Assembly: GCA_030592465.1 (NCBI GenBank)
Contig: JAUVJB010000019.1
Span: 1-20,610, forward strand
DNA from: Bacteroidota bacterium
GTDB taxonomy: Bacteria; Bacteroidota; Bacteroidia; Bacteroidales; B39-G9
Length of the DNA stretch: 20,610 nt
Reading direction: 5' to 3'
In this document: positions 13,750-20,610 of the stretch, one piece after another
Numbering within the stretch: position 1 is the stretch's first letter
Layout of the letters: the number at the start of each line of letters is the position of its first letter
Translations under genes and position numbers: made by a program
Notes under the pieces: model-generated
What the model was told of the DNA's origin: nothing
The model's input: the letters and a program-made list of their open reading frames with translations, nothing else
The model's database searches: none

Positions 13750-16700
13750 TTGATAAAAAAGTTTTCTGTCATATTAAGCATACTTTTTTTTCTTGCGTTA
13801 AATCTTTTCGCACAAGAAGAGCAAGGTTATCTCGAAATTAAAGGAACAGCCAAATCGGATAGGCGTGTTATTGCTAATGCTAAAGTTGAGATATACCGTA
13901 ATTCTGTTAAAGTTAAAACATTAAAAACAAATGAAAGTGGTAAATTCAGCCTTAAATTAGACCTTAATAAATATTATATTATTAAGTTTGATAAGAAAGG
14001 TCTTGTCTCAAAAAAAGTGAGTTTTATAACAGATGTACCTAAAGACGAAATAGGAATTTGGACTTATAGATTTTCAATTGATTTATTTCCTATGGTCGAA
14101 GGCCTTGATATTTCAATATTAGACAATCCTATTGCTAAATTTAAGTATAACGATGCTACAGGTGAATTCGATTTTGATGAGGAATATACTGACGATATGC
14201 TTAAAAAAATTGATGTTCTTTTAAGTCAATATGAAGATTTGAAACAAAGAGCTTATGAACAAAGTATTGTAAAGGCAGATGCTTTATTTGATAAAAAAGA
14301 ATATAAAAAAGCTCTTGAGATGTACGATTTAGCTGTTAATTACAATCCTTATGAGGAATATCCCGATGAGATGATTAGGCAGATCAAAAGAATTTTTTCT
14401 AAACAGGAAGCTCTGCAAAAATCTTATGACAAAGCTATAGCTCAGGCTGATAAAAATTTTGATATTCAAAATTTTAAACCTGCCAAAACATATTATAACA
14501 AAGCTTTAACATATAAACCTGATGAAGAATATCCAAAAACAAAAATTTTAGAAATTGATAAAATATTATACAATCTTCGAGCTGATGTTGATAAAAAATT
14601 AGCAGATGAAATGGCTTATAAATCTTATATTGCTACCGCTGATAAGAATTTTGATGATAAACAATATTCAAATGCTAAAGATAACTACAACAAAGCTCTT
14701 GAGATAAAACCAAATGAACAATATCCTCTTTATGAATTACAGAAGATTGAAAAATTAATTGCTGAGCAGCAAAATCTTGAAGCTCTTAATGCTCAAAAAC
14801 TTAAAGCGTATAATGAATCAATAAAACAGGCTGATTTGAATTTTGATAATAAGAAATACATTGATGCTAAAGCTAATTATGAAAAAGCTTTATCGTTTAA
14901 ACCCAATGAGCAATATCCTGAAGATAAAATTAATGATATTAATGATATTTTAGAAAAATTACAATCCGTTGATAAACAGTATAATAGAATAATCCAATTT
15001 GCAGATAATGACTTTAATCTAAAATATTATGATAAGGCTAAACAAAATTATGAAAAAGCTTCATTATTGAAACCCGAACAAACATATCCTAAAAATAAAA
15101 TTGCTGAAATTAATAATCTGTTCCTTTCTTTAAAAGAAAAGGAAAAATCATATAATGAGGCAATTACACAAGGAGATGCTGCATTTAATCAAAAACAATA
15201 TCAAAATTCTAAATTATTTTATAATAAAGCGTTAACATTTAAACCCGATGAACAATACCCTAAAAGCAAATTACTTGAAATAGATAAAATATTAGCACAG
15301 ATAGACACGCTTAAGCAATCGTATCAGACAGCAATAGCTAGTGCTGATGGGGCATTTAACAATAAAAATTATCAATCGGCATTAGGTTTATACCAACAAG
15401 CATCAGGAATAAAACCAAACGAACAATATCCCCAAAATAGGATAACAGAAGTAAATAAGTTATTAGCAGATTTAGAAGCCGGCGAAAAATTATATAATCA
15501 GGCGATAGTTAAAGCAGATAAATTATACAGATCGAGTGAATTTGAGGAAGCAAAAACAATATATCAACAGTCATTAACTTATAAACCGGAAGAAGAATAT
15601 CCGAAGACAAAAATAACAGATATTGACCAAAAATTAGCAGCATTACGCAGTGCAGAAGATCAACAAAAAGCAAATGAACAAGCATATAAAGAAGCAATAG
15701 CAAAAGGTGATCAATTATTTACAACAGAGAAATTTTTAGAATCAAGAACAGAATATGAAAAAGCATTGACAATAAAACCCGGCAAGAAATATCCCCAAAA
15801 AAGAATAAATGAAATAATAAAAAAATTAGCAGCCTTAGATAAGATTACCCAAAAATATAATCAAGTAATTGCCGCAGCAAATGGTAAGTTTAACATACAA
15901 AAATATGCAGAAGCAAAGAAAGACTATGAGAAAGCATTAGAGATAAAGCCAAATGAACAATATCCTAAAGATAAGATTGCAGATATTGAACAATTTTTTA
16001 TAACACAGCAGAAGAAAGCAGAAGAAAAAGCAAAATTAGAAGCAGATTATAAAAATTATATAATGAAAGCTGATGCATTGTTTAAAGTAAAACAATATAC
16101 GAATGCAAAAAGTGATTATCAAAAAGCATCATTATTAAAGGAAAATGAACAATATCCTAAAAGCAAATTACTTGAAATAGATAAAATATTAGCACAGATA
16201 AACACACTTGAGCAATCGTATCAGACAGCAATAGCAAGTGCCGATGGGGCATTTAACAATAAAAGTTATCAATCGGCATTAGGCTTATATCAAAAGGCAT
16301 TGGGAATAAAACCAAACCAACAATATCCAAAACAAAAGCTTATTGAAATAAATAATATTCTTACTGATATACAGAATAAACAAAGTGAATACGATAAGAT
16401 AGTTAAAGAAGCCGATAATTTATATTACTCGAAAAAGTATAATGATTCGAAACAACAATATGAAAAAGCACTGACTATTTTACCCGATGAAAAATACCCG
16501 AAAGAAAAAATTAGTGAATTGAGTAAACTTATTGCTTCTATCAAAAAAGAAAAAAAATCGCGTCAAGCATTACAGAAACAATATGATAATATAATTTCCA
16601 ATGCTGATAAGTTTTTTAGTTCTAAAAATTATGATGATGCCAAAGATTTATATATTCAAGCACTCAGTATTTTCCCAAATGAAGAATATCCAAAAACAAA

Positions 16701-17424
16701 AATTAATGAGATAAATGATATATTTGAAAATATAAGGAAAGAAAAATTAGCTTCTTATAATGATGCTGTTTCAAAAGCCGACAGTTATTTTAAAGAAAAA
16801 AAGTATGCCGATGCAAAATCGTTTTATAAAAAAGCCTTAAGCATATTGCCTAATAAAGAATATCCAAACAATCAATTAGTTGAGATTAATAAAATTCTCG
16901 AACAAAAAGAATACGAAAAACAACAGCAAATGTTGTCTGATAAAAAATATCAAGATGCAATAAAAGAAGCAGACAAGTATTTTAACTCTACAGATTATGT
17001 GTCAGCTAAAGCTAAATATAAATTAGCATTAATTATTAAACCAAAACAAAATTATCCGCAAGATAAGATTGATAAAATAGATAAGCTTATTAAATTTCAA
17101 AATGAACAAAAGTTAGCCGCTGCTGAAAAAGAACGACAACGTAAAATTGATGAAGCTAAGTCCGGTTATGAGAAAGACGAAGAGTTTGATTTCACAGGTA
17201 AAGTAAGAGAAACAAAATTTTTATCTGATATGGCTCGTAAATATCCCGAAGGTGTTACTGTTGAACATTATAATAAACCACACAAAAAAATTAAACGTAT
17301 TATTGTTAATCGTAAAGGTATTGCTAAAGAATACATTGAAGTAAAATATTCTTATGGTACTTATTATTTCCGTAACGGGCGAAATATTTCTAAGTATATT
17401 TTTTTATCTGAAACAAAAGAATGA
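13750..17424 (+). CDS. Exported 1224-residue protein with sixteen TPR-like repeats
   Basis: A TTG start at 13750 is the only one that gives a full signal peptide (IKKFSVILSILFFLALNLFAQ, cut near residue 22); the next Met is far inside. Domains in order: a carboxypeptidase-regulatory-like beta domain (about 27-95, GTAKSDRRVIANAKVEIYRN, TNESGKFSLKL); sixteen repeats of about 57-70 residues (about 155-1145) following Y-x-A-I-x-x-A-D-x-x-F...Y-x-x-A-K-x-x-Y-x-K-A-L...K-P-x-E-x-Y-P-x-x-K-I-x-E-I, each a TPR unit plus a linker helix; and a C-terminal domain (about 1150-1224, YPEGVTVEHY, YYFRNGRNISKYIF) seen at the end of other Bacteroidota envelope proteins. Likely a periplasmic or surface scaffold. 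It overlaps the downstream binding-protein gene by ATGA, implying coupling. The central repeats differ in codon choice. Confidence 0.85.
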   Translation: MIKKFSVILSILFFLALNLFAQEEQGYLEIKGTAKSDRRVIANAKVEIYRNSVKVKTLKTNESGKFSLKLDLNKYYIIKFDKKGLVSKKVSFITDVPKDEIGIWTYRFSIDLFPMVEGLDISILDNPIAKFKYNDATGEFDFDEEYTDDMLKKIDVLLSQYEDLKQRAYEQSIVKADALFDKKEYKKALEMYDLAVNYNPYEEYPDEMIRQIKRIFSKQEALQKSYDKAIAQADKNFDIQNFKPAKTYYNKALTYKPDEEYPKTKILEIDKILYNLRADVDKKLADEMAYKSYIATADKNFDDKQYSNAKDNYNKALEIKPNEQYPLYELQKIEKLIAEQQNLEALNAQKLKAYNESIKQADLNFDNKKYIDAKANYEKALSFKPNEQYPEDKINDINDILEKLQSVDKQYNRIIQFADNDFNLKYYDKAKQNYEKASLLKPEQTYPKNKIAEINNLFLSLKEKEKSYNEAITQGDAAFNQKQYQNSKLFYNKALTFKPDEQYPKSKLLEIDKILAQIDTLKQSYQTAIASADGAFNNKNYQSALGLYQQASGIKPNEQYPQNRITEVNKLLADLEAGEKLYNQAIVKADKLYRSSEFEEAKTIYQQSLTYKPEEEYPKTKITDIDQKLAALRSAEDQQKANEQAYKEAIAKGDQLFTTEKFLESRTEYEKALTIKPGKKYPQKRINEIIKKLAALDKITQKYNQVIAAANGKFNIQKYAEAKKDYEKALEIKPNEQYPKDKIADIEQFFITQQKKAEEKAKLEADYKNYIMKADALFKVKQYTNAKSDYQKASLLKENEQYPKSKLLEIDKILAQINTLEQSYQTAIASADGAFNNKSYQSALGLYQKALGIKPNQQYPKQKLIEINNILTDIQNKQSEYDKIVKEADNLYYSKKYNDSKQQYEKALTILPDEKYPKEKISELSKLIASIKKEKKSRQALQKQYDNIISNADKFFSSKNYDDAKDLYIQALSIFPNEEYPKTKINEINDIFENIRKEKLASYNDAVSKADSYFKEKKYADAKSFYKKALSILPNKEYPNNQLVEINKILEQKEYEKQQQMLSDKKYQDAIKEADKYFNSTDYVSAKAKYKLALIIKPKQNYPQDKIDKIDKLIKFQNEQKLAAAEKERQRKIDEAKSGYEKDEEFDFTGKVRETKFLSDMARKYPEGVTVEHYNKPHKKIKRIIVNRKGIAKEYIEVKYSYGTYYFRNGRNISKYIFLSETKE
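15250..15431 (+). repeat. Intragenic direct repeat, left copy
   Basis: About 182 bp, closely matching 16147-16328 at an exact offset of 897 bases (299 codons, in frame). Within it, stretches such as GAAATAGATAAAATATTAGC and CAATCGTATCAGACAGCAAT are identical. Both copies encode the junction LLEIDKILAQ(I) plus the repeat unit QSYQTAIASADGAFNNK. They flank the block with different codon use. Confidence 0.8.
16147..16328 (+). repeat. Intragenic direct repeat, right copy
   Basis: Right partner of 15250-15431. The few differences are mostly silent at first (T/C, A/G at third positions), so the duplication is recent relative to the other repeat units, which are diverged at DNA level. Confidence 0.8.
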
Positions 17425-18575
17425 TTATGAACAAGATACTTTGGTTTTTTATTATAATTTTTTTTATTTCGTGTGATAATCACCCCAAAAAAGCAGATAA
17501 TAATAAATCATCTATTGTTGATACTGTTAATTCTAATGTAAAGTATGCTTCCGGCTTTAATATTATTTATCATAAGAATTATAAGGTTTTGAAAGTATTT
17601 AATCCTTGGCAGGGTGCCAACAATGTACAATATGAATATGTGTTGTCTGATAACCCAAAAAAAGTGCCAAAAAAATATTCTGAGTTTCAGATAATTAAAA
17701 CACCTGTAAAAAGAGTTATTAGCTTATCAACAACTCATATCGCTTTCATCGATTTTATTGATGAAACAAACAGTATTATCGGTGTTTCAAATATTAAATA
17801 TATTAATAATAAAAAAGTAAATAAGCTATATCAACAAAATAAAATTGTTGAAGTCGGTTATGACCAAAATCTTAATTATGAGTTGATTATTAGCCTTAAA
17901 CCTGATTTAATCATCACATATAGTGTTGATAATAAGTCTGTTAATTACATTAACAAGTTGAGGGGATTTGGAATACCGGTAATTATTAATGCTGAATATC
18001 TCGAAAGAAAACCTCTTGCTAAAGCTGAATGGGTGAAATTTATTGCTGCTTTTTATAATAAAAGTGATTTAGCAGATAAGAAGTTTAACATTATTGTTAA
18101 TGAATATAATCAGCTCAAAAAAATTTCAGATACAATTACTTACAGACCAACAGTTTTAACAGGTTTGCCTTGGAAAGATACATGGTATGTGCCCGGAGGT
18201 AAATCATTTGCAGCACAGTTTATTTATGATGCCGGAGCAAGCTATGTGTTTAGCAGTGATACATCTCACGAAAGTTTAGCTTTAGATATTGAAACAGTTT
18301 TTGCAAAAGCCCGAAATTCAGATTATTGGATAAATACAGGCACTGCAAATAAAATTGACGACATTATTGACATCGACAGCAGATTAAATAATTTTTCAGC
18401 GTTAAAAAATAATATGGTTTATAACAATAATGCCATTATTAATAAATATGGGGGAGATGATTATTGGGAATCCGGAATTGTAAATCCACAAATTATTTTA
18501 AAAGATTTAATTCATATCTTTCATCCAAATTTTTTTCCTAATTATCACATGTGTTATTATAAGAAGATTTATTAA
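17421..18575 (+). CDS. BtuF/FhuD-type substrate-binding lipoprotein
   Basis: 384 residues, or 382 from a second ATG at 17427. The signal peptide ends in a lipobox FFISC (Cys18), so the protein is lipid-anchored. It has a class III periplasmic-binding fold (PF01497 type): KRVISLSTTHIAFIDFI at about 94-110, GYDQNLNYELIISLKPDLIITY at about 150-172, a long linking helix, and WKDTWYVPGGKSFAAQFIYDAGA at about 252-274. This fold binds iron-siderophores, heme or corrinoids and delivers them to an ABC permease; the ligand cannot be named. The ATG overlaps the previous stop as ATGA, indicating translational coupling. The FecCD permease follows after 126 bp. Confidence 0.85.
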   Translation: MIMNKILWFFIIIFFISCDNHPKKADNNKSSIVDTVNSNVKYASGFNIIYHKNYKVLKVFNPWQGANNVQYEYVLSDNPKKVPKKYSEFQIIKTPVKRVISLSTTHIAFIDFIDETNSIIGVSNIKYINNKKVNKLYQQNKIVEVGYDQNLNYELIISLKPDLIITYSVDNKSVNYINKLRGFGIPVIINAEYLERKPLAKAEWVKFIAAFYNKSDLADKKFNIIVNEYNQLKKISDTITYRPTVLTGLPWKDTWYVPGGKSFAAQFIYDAGASYVFSSDTSHESLALDIETVFAKARNSDYWINTGTANKIDDIIDIDSRLNNFSALKNNMVYNNNAIINKYGGDDYWESGIVNPQIILKDLIHIFHPNFFPNYHMCYYKKIY

Positions 18576-18602
18576 AAATATATCAATAAAAAATTATCTT
18601 TG
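18568..18602 (+). promoter_or_regulatory. Possible promoter for the FecCD permease
   Basis: TATCTTTG at 18595-18602 matches the -7 form. TTTA at 18568-18571 is a one-mismatch -33 at a 23-base spacing, at the long end. It overlaps the end of the binding-protein gene. Transcription would start near 18609, just before the leader fold-back. Confidence 0.45.
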
Positions 18603-18614
18603 CTTCCAATAATG

Positions 18615-18679
18615 AGTCCACTGTGAAAACTATCCGCCAGTTGGCGGATTAACCGCTTATCGGCTTTTGGGAGTGGACT
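18615..18679 (+). repeat. Fold-back leader upstream of the FecCD permease
   Basis: AGTCCACT (18615-18622) pairs perfectly with AGTGGACT (18672-18679), and AAAA/TTTT continues the stem inside. It encloses the palindrome ATCCGCCAGTTGGCGGAT (18632-18649) and AACCGCTTATCGGCTTTT (18651-18668), both shared with the leader at 2263-2416. It ends 22 bases before the ATG at 18702. It could instead be the terminator or attenuator between the two transport genes. Confidence 0.65.
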
Positions 18680-18701
18680 AAATAATTAAATTTTAAGATA
18701 A

Positions 18702-19748
18702 ATGTTAATAAAAAACAATCAAAGTAAACACATAACATTTTTTGCAATTTTAATATTATTATTGATTGTATTATTTTTTTTAGATTTATTTTTAGGATCG
18801 GTTAAGATACCTGCTAAAGATATTTTTAATATTCTTACAACAGCAGAATCAGGCAAGCCGGAATGGCTTACAATAGTAATTGATTTTCGTTTACCCAAAG
18901 CAATTACAGCAATAATTGCAGGAGCTGCATTGTCGGTAAGTGGCTTGCAAATGCAAACAATATTTCGAAATCCTTTAGCAGGTCCTTATGTGCTGGGTAT
19001 TAGTTCAGGTGCAAGTCTCGGCGTTGCAATATTAGTTCTTGGTTTTTCTTCATTTTTTACTGCTAATCAGTTAAATTTTATGGGTAATTGGGCTGTAGTT
19101 GTTTCTGCATGGATAGGTTCGGGATTAATTCTCTTGTTAATATTAACTATTTCGTTTCGTGTTAATGATATTATGACAATATTAATTCTCGGCATTTTGT
19201 TTGGTAGTGCTGCTACAGCAGTGGTTAGTATTTTACAATATTTTAGCAGCGAATCAATGCTAAAAGCTTTCATTGTATGGACAATGGGTAGTTTAGGCAG
19301 TGTCTCTCGCTCTCAATTAAATGTTTTGTTGCCAAGTGTGATTATCGGATTAGTAATTTCATTAGCATCTACAAAAATTTTAAATGCTATGCTTCTCGGC
19401 GAAAATTATGCAAAAAGTATGGGCGTGAATATTAAAATATCAAGAATTTTAATTTTTATCAGCACTAGTATTCTTGCCGGCACAATTACTGCTTTTTGTG
19501 GACCTATCGGATTTATTGGTATTGCTGTTCCTCACTTAACACGAATATTGTTTAAAACAACTAATCATAATTTTTTAATCCCCGGCTCAATTCTAATAGG
19601 AGCAATAATTATGTTGTTTAGCGATATTGTCTCTCGTTTGCCCGGCTACAATACAACCTTGCCAATTAATTCTGTTACAGCACTTTTGGGTATTCCTATT
19701 GTTGTTTTTATTATTGTGAGAAATCACAAACTTTCATCGTTAATGTAG
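18702..19748 (+). CDS. FecCD/BtuC-type ABC transporter permease
   Basis: 348 residues with about ten membrane helices, normal for BtuC/FecCD permeases. Family marks: DFRLPKAITAIIAGAALSVSGLQMQ (about 52-76), RNPLAGPYVLGISSGASLG (about 88-106), and the coupling region CGPIGFIGIAVPHLTRILF (about 267-285) followed by IPGSILIGAIIMLFSDIVSRL. It would form a homodimer in the inner membrane and take substrate from the lipoprotein encoded just upstream. The ATP-binding subunit that normally follows is absent: after a hairpin, the next genes are on the other strand. The ATPase may be encoded elsewhere. The 126-bp gap to the binding-protein gene holds its own possible promoter and a fold-back leader. 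Confidence 0.9.
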   Translation: MLIKNNQSKHITFFAILILLLIVLFFLDLFLGSVKIPAKDIFNILTTAESGKPEWLTIVIDFRLPKAITAIIAGAALSVSGLQMQTIFRNPLAGPYVLGISSGASLGVAILVLGFSSFFTANQLNFMGNWAVVVSAWIGSGLILLLILTISFRVNDIMTILILGILFGSAATAVVSILQYFSSESMLKAFIVWTMGSLGSVSRSQLNVLLPSVIIGLVISLASTKILNAMLLGENYAKSMGVNIKISRILIFISTSILAGTITAFCGPIGFIGIAVPHLTRILFKTTNHNFLIPGSILIGAIIMLFSDIVSRLPGYNTTLPINSVTALLGIPIVVFIIVRNHKLSSLM

Positions 19749-19753
19749 CTGAT

Positions 19754-19782
19754 GCTCTTTCGGATTGCAAATCCGAAAGAGC
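19754..19782. terminator. Hairpin between convergent genes
   Basis: GCTCTTTCGGATT (19754-19766) pairs perfectly with AATCCGAAAGAGC (19770-19782), a 13-bp stem with a 3-base loop. It lies between the permease stop (19748) and the convergent gene ending at 19805. There is no T-run directly after it on the plus strand, so its action as a bidirectional terminator is inferred from position and stem strength. Confidence 0.6.
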
Positions 19783-19804
19783 GAGAGAACATTCCGTACG
19801 AACA

Positions 19805-20215
19805 CTAATCAGTTGTAATTTTTTTATTGATAATTCTATTAATCAACAAATCTGAAAAGATTAATATCCACGCTGCTATTATTGTAATAGGAATTATAAC
19901 AGGTATTTTATTTAAAAATGATAAATTAATATTAGAGAATAAGTTTGAATAAATATTAATAAAAACACTATTGTACGGTGAATTAAAATATGAGGAAGGT
20001 AAACTTATTAATACAATTATTAGAATTATTGCTGATAATATGATTATTCCAAATGCTTTTTTTGAGATAATTGGTTTGTAAATAATAGCTTTTTGTTTTT
20101 CTTGAGCAGTTATTTTTTTCATAAGTTGCTCAGTAAAATCAACAGAAGGCTCTTCAATCAAATTTTTTTTGAGTAAGTCCCTTGTAATATTATCATTAAA
20201 TAAATCTTTTTCCAT
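19805..20215 (-). CDS. Small membrane protein with two helices
   Basis: 136 residues. A soluble acidic/basic N-terminus (about 1-50, containing LLKKNLIEEPSVDFTEQLMKKI) is followed by two hydrophobic segments at about 54-73 and 104-126, with a short basic tail. The EPS-x-DFT-x-x-(L/V)MxxI pattern is seen at the start of small Bacteroidota membrane proteins often encoded after ECF sigma factors, some treated as anti-sigma-like, but here no sigma gene is in view and the upstream gene is peptidase-like. The function is therefore open. ATG at 20213-20215; it follows the partial gene on the same strand by 65 bp and may share its transcript. It converges on the permease gene. Confidence 0.7.
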   Translation of the reverse strand: MEKDLFNDNITRDLLKKNLIEEPSVDFTEQLMKKITAQEKQKAIIYKPIISKKAFGIIILSAIILIIVLISLPSSYFNSPYNSVFINIYSNLFSNINLSFLNKIPVIIPITIIAAWILIFSDLLINRIINKKITTD

Positions 20216-20280
20216 TATGTATTTAGTTTAGTATAAAAACAAATAATTTTAAATTTTTGACACACATTATTATGCACCGA

Positions 20281-20610
20281 TTATTTTTTTTTCATCAATT
20301 GATAATATGTTTCAAAATACATTTTTGGGTTTTCCGTAACCAATTCTTGTATTTTATTAGAACCATATTTTTCTTCAATTTTCAGACCTATATAACAACC
20401 TACTATATAAAAAAGTCTATCACCGGAACACTGCCCTAACACATTTCCTAAAATTTCGTTTGTCAATTTTTTATCAGTATTTTCATCTAAATATTTAATT
20501 ACTGAATTAAACTGGTTTATCTTTTCATTTAATGCTGTTGTATCAAGTAAAATCTTATAATCAGAATCAGAAATTTCGTTCATTTCTATTCGTTTATGAT
20601 ATGGTGTTAA
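20281..20610 (-). CDS. C-terminal part of a DUF5700-like putative peptidase (partial)
   Basis: The last 109 codons of a minus-strand gene that enters from the right edge. An internal ATG at 20581-20583 would give 100 residues, but the frame stays open to the window end (reading LTPYHKRIE before it), so the true start is probably outside. The helix-rich sequence with CSGDRLFYIVGCYIGLKIEEKYG and NPKMYFETYYQL resembles the end of DUF5700/DUF2268-like putative zinc peptidases, where a G-Y-x-x-G-x-x-I-E-x-x-x-G helix follows the HExxH domain. The catalytic motif would lie outside the window, so the assignment is tentative. Confidence 0.6.
   Translation of the reverse strand, partial: LTPYHKRIEMNEISDSDYKILLDTTALNEKINQFNSVIKYLDENTDKKLTNEILGNVLGQCSGDRLFYIVGCYIGLKIEEKYGSNKIQELVTENPKMYFETYYQLMKKK

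Noticed and set aside
15509..15703. Minus-strand ORF inside the TPR-array gene
   Set aside because: It is a by-product of the low-complexity repeats on the other strand; no ribosome site and no recognisable protein.
19754..19782. Attachment site or transposon end
   Set aside because: A single symmetrical hairpin between convergent genes without a direct repeat or integrase is better explained as a terminator.
20257..20439. Plus-strand ORF opposite the partial peptidase-like gene
   Set aside because: The minus-strand frame has protein-like composition and stays open to the window edge; this one is a shadow.

Overview
The window is AT-rich chromosomal DNA that looks like Bacteroidota, probably Bacteroidales-like. 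Four things point there. Promoters fit the Bacteroidota form TTTG-N19-TAnnTTTG (for example 3357-3387 and 6676-6706). Starts mostly lack strong Shine-Dalgarno sites. The families DUF4301, an exported TPR protein and a TPR-array protein ending in a YPEGVT-type domain are typical of the phylum. Spacers are full of short tandem repeats and palindromes. I see no phage, transposase, CRISPR, rRNA or tRNA.

Layout from left to right. 1-207 is a heptamer tandem array. 224-2047 is an exported TPR protein, followed by 374 bp of fold-back repeats. 2422-3303 is an EamA/DMT permease. 3443-4158 is a small lipoprotein/beta-barrel gene broken by a frameshift in an 8-T run. 4330-5901 is a DUF4301 protein. 6067-6651 is a RimJ/RimL-type acetyltransferase. 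6879-8401 is a two-gene unit of a GNAT acetyltransferase and an ornithine/alanine racemase-like PLP enzyme. 8915-10342 is a cytosolic TPR protein. 10614-11942 is a zinc-ribbon threonine synthase-like PLP enzyme, possibly a cysteate synthase, with a clear terminator. 12173-13108 is a DUF368/PopT-type polyprenyl-phosphate transporter. 13750-17424 encodes a 1224-residue exported protein with sixteen TPR-like repeats. It overlaps by 4 bp a lipoprotein binding protein of BtuF/FhuD type (17421-18575), and a FecCD/BtuC permease follows (18702-19748). Two minus-strand genes close the window: a small two-helix membrane protein (19805-20215) and the 3' end of a peptidase-like gene that runs off the edge (20281-20610).

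How the genes work together: the repeat protein, binding lipoprotein and permease look like one exported/envelope uptake unit for a metal chelate or corrinoid, but no ATPase gene lies beside them. The GNAT and racemase form an operon with an 8-nt gap. The other genes look like independent single-gene units.

The least ordinary content is in the spacers. Three leaders (before 2422, 8915 and 18702) carry long-range inverted repeats whose right arm ends just upstream of the start codon, and in two of them the left arm starts near the predicted transcription start. Two more fold-back elements begin at or overlap a stop codon (after 2047 and 13108). The palindrome TCCGCCAGCTGGCGGA or a degenerate form recurs four times, and 7-mer and 8-mer arrays recur in both orientations. 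The giant repeat gene has a central block with different codon choice, bounded by ~180-bp direct repeats.
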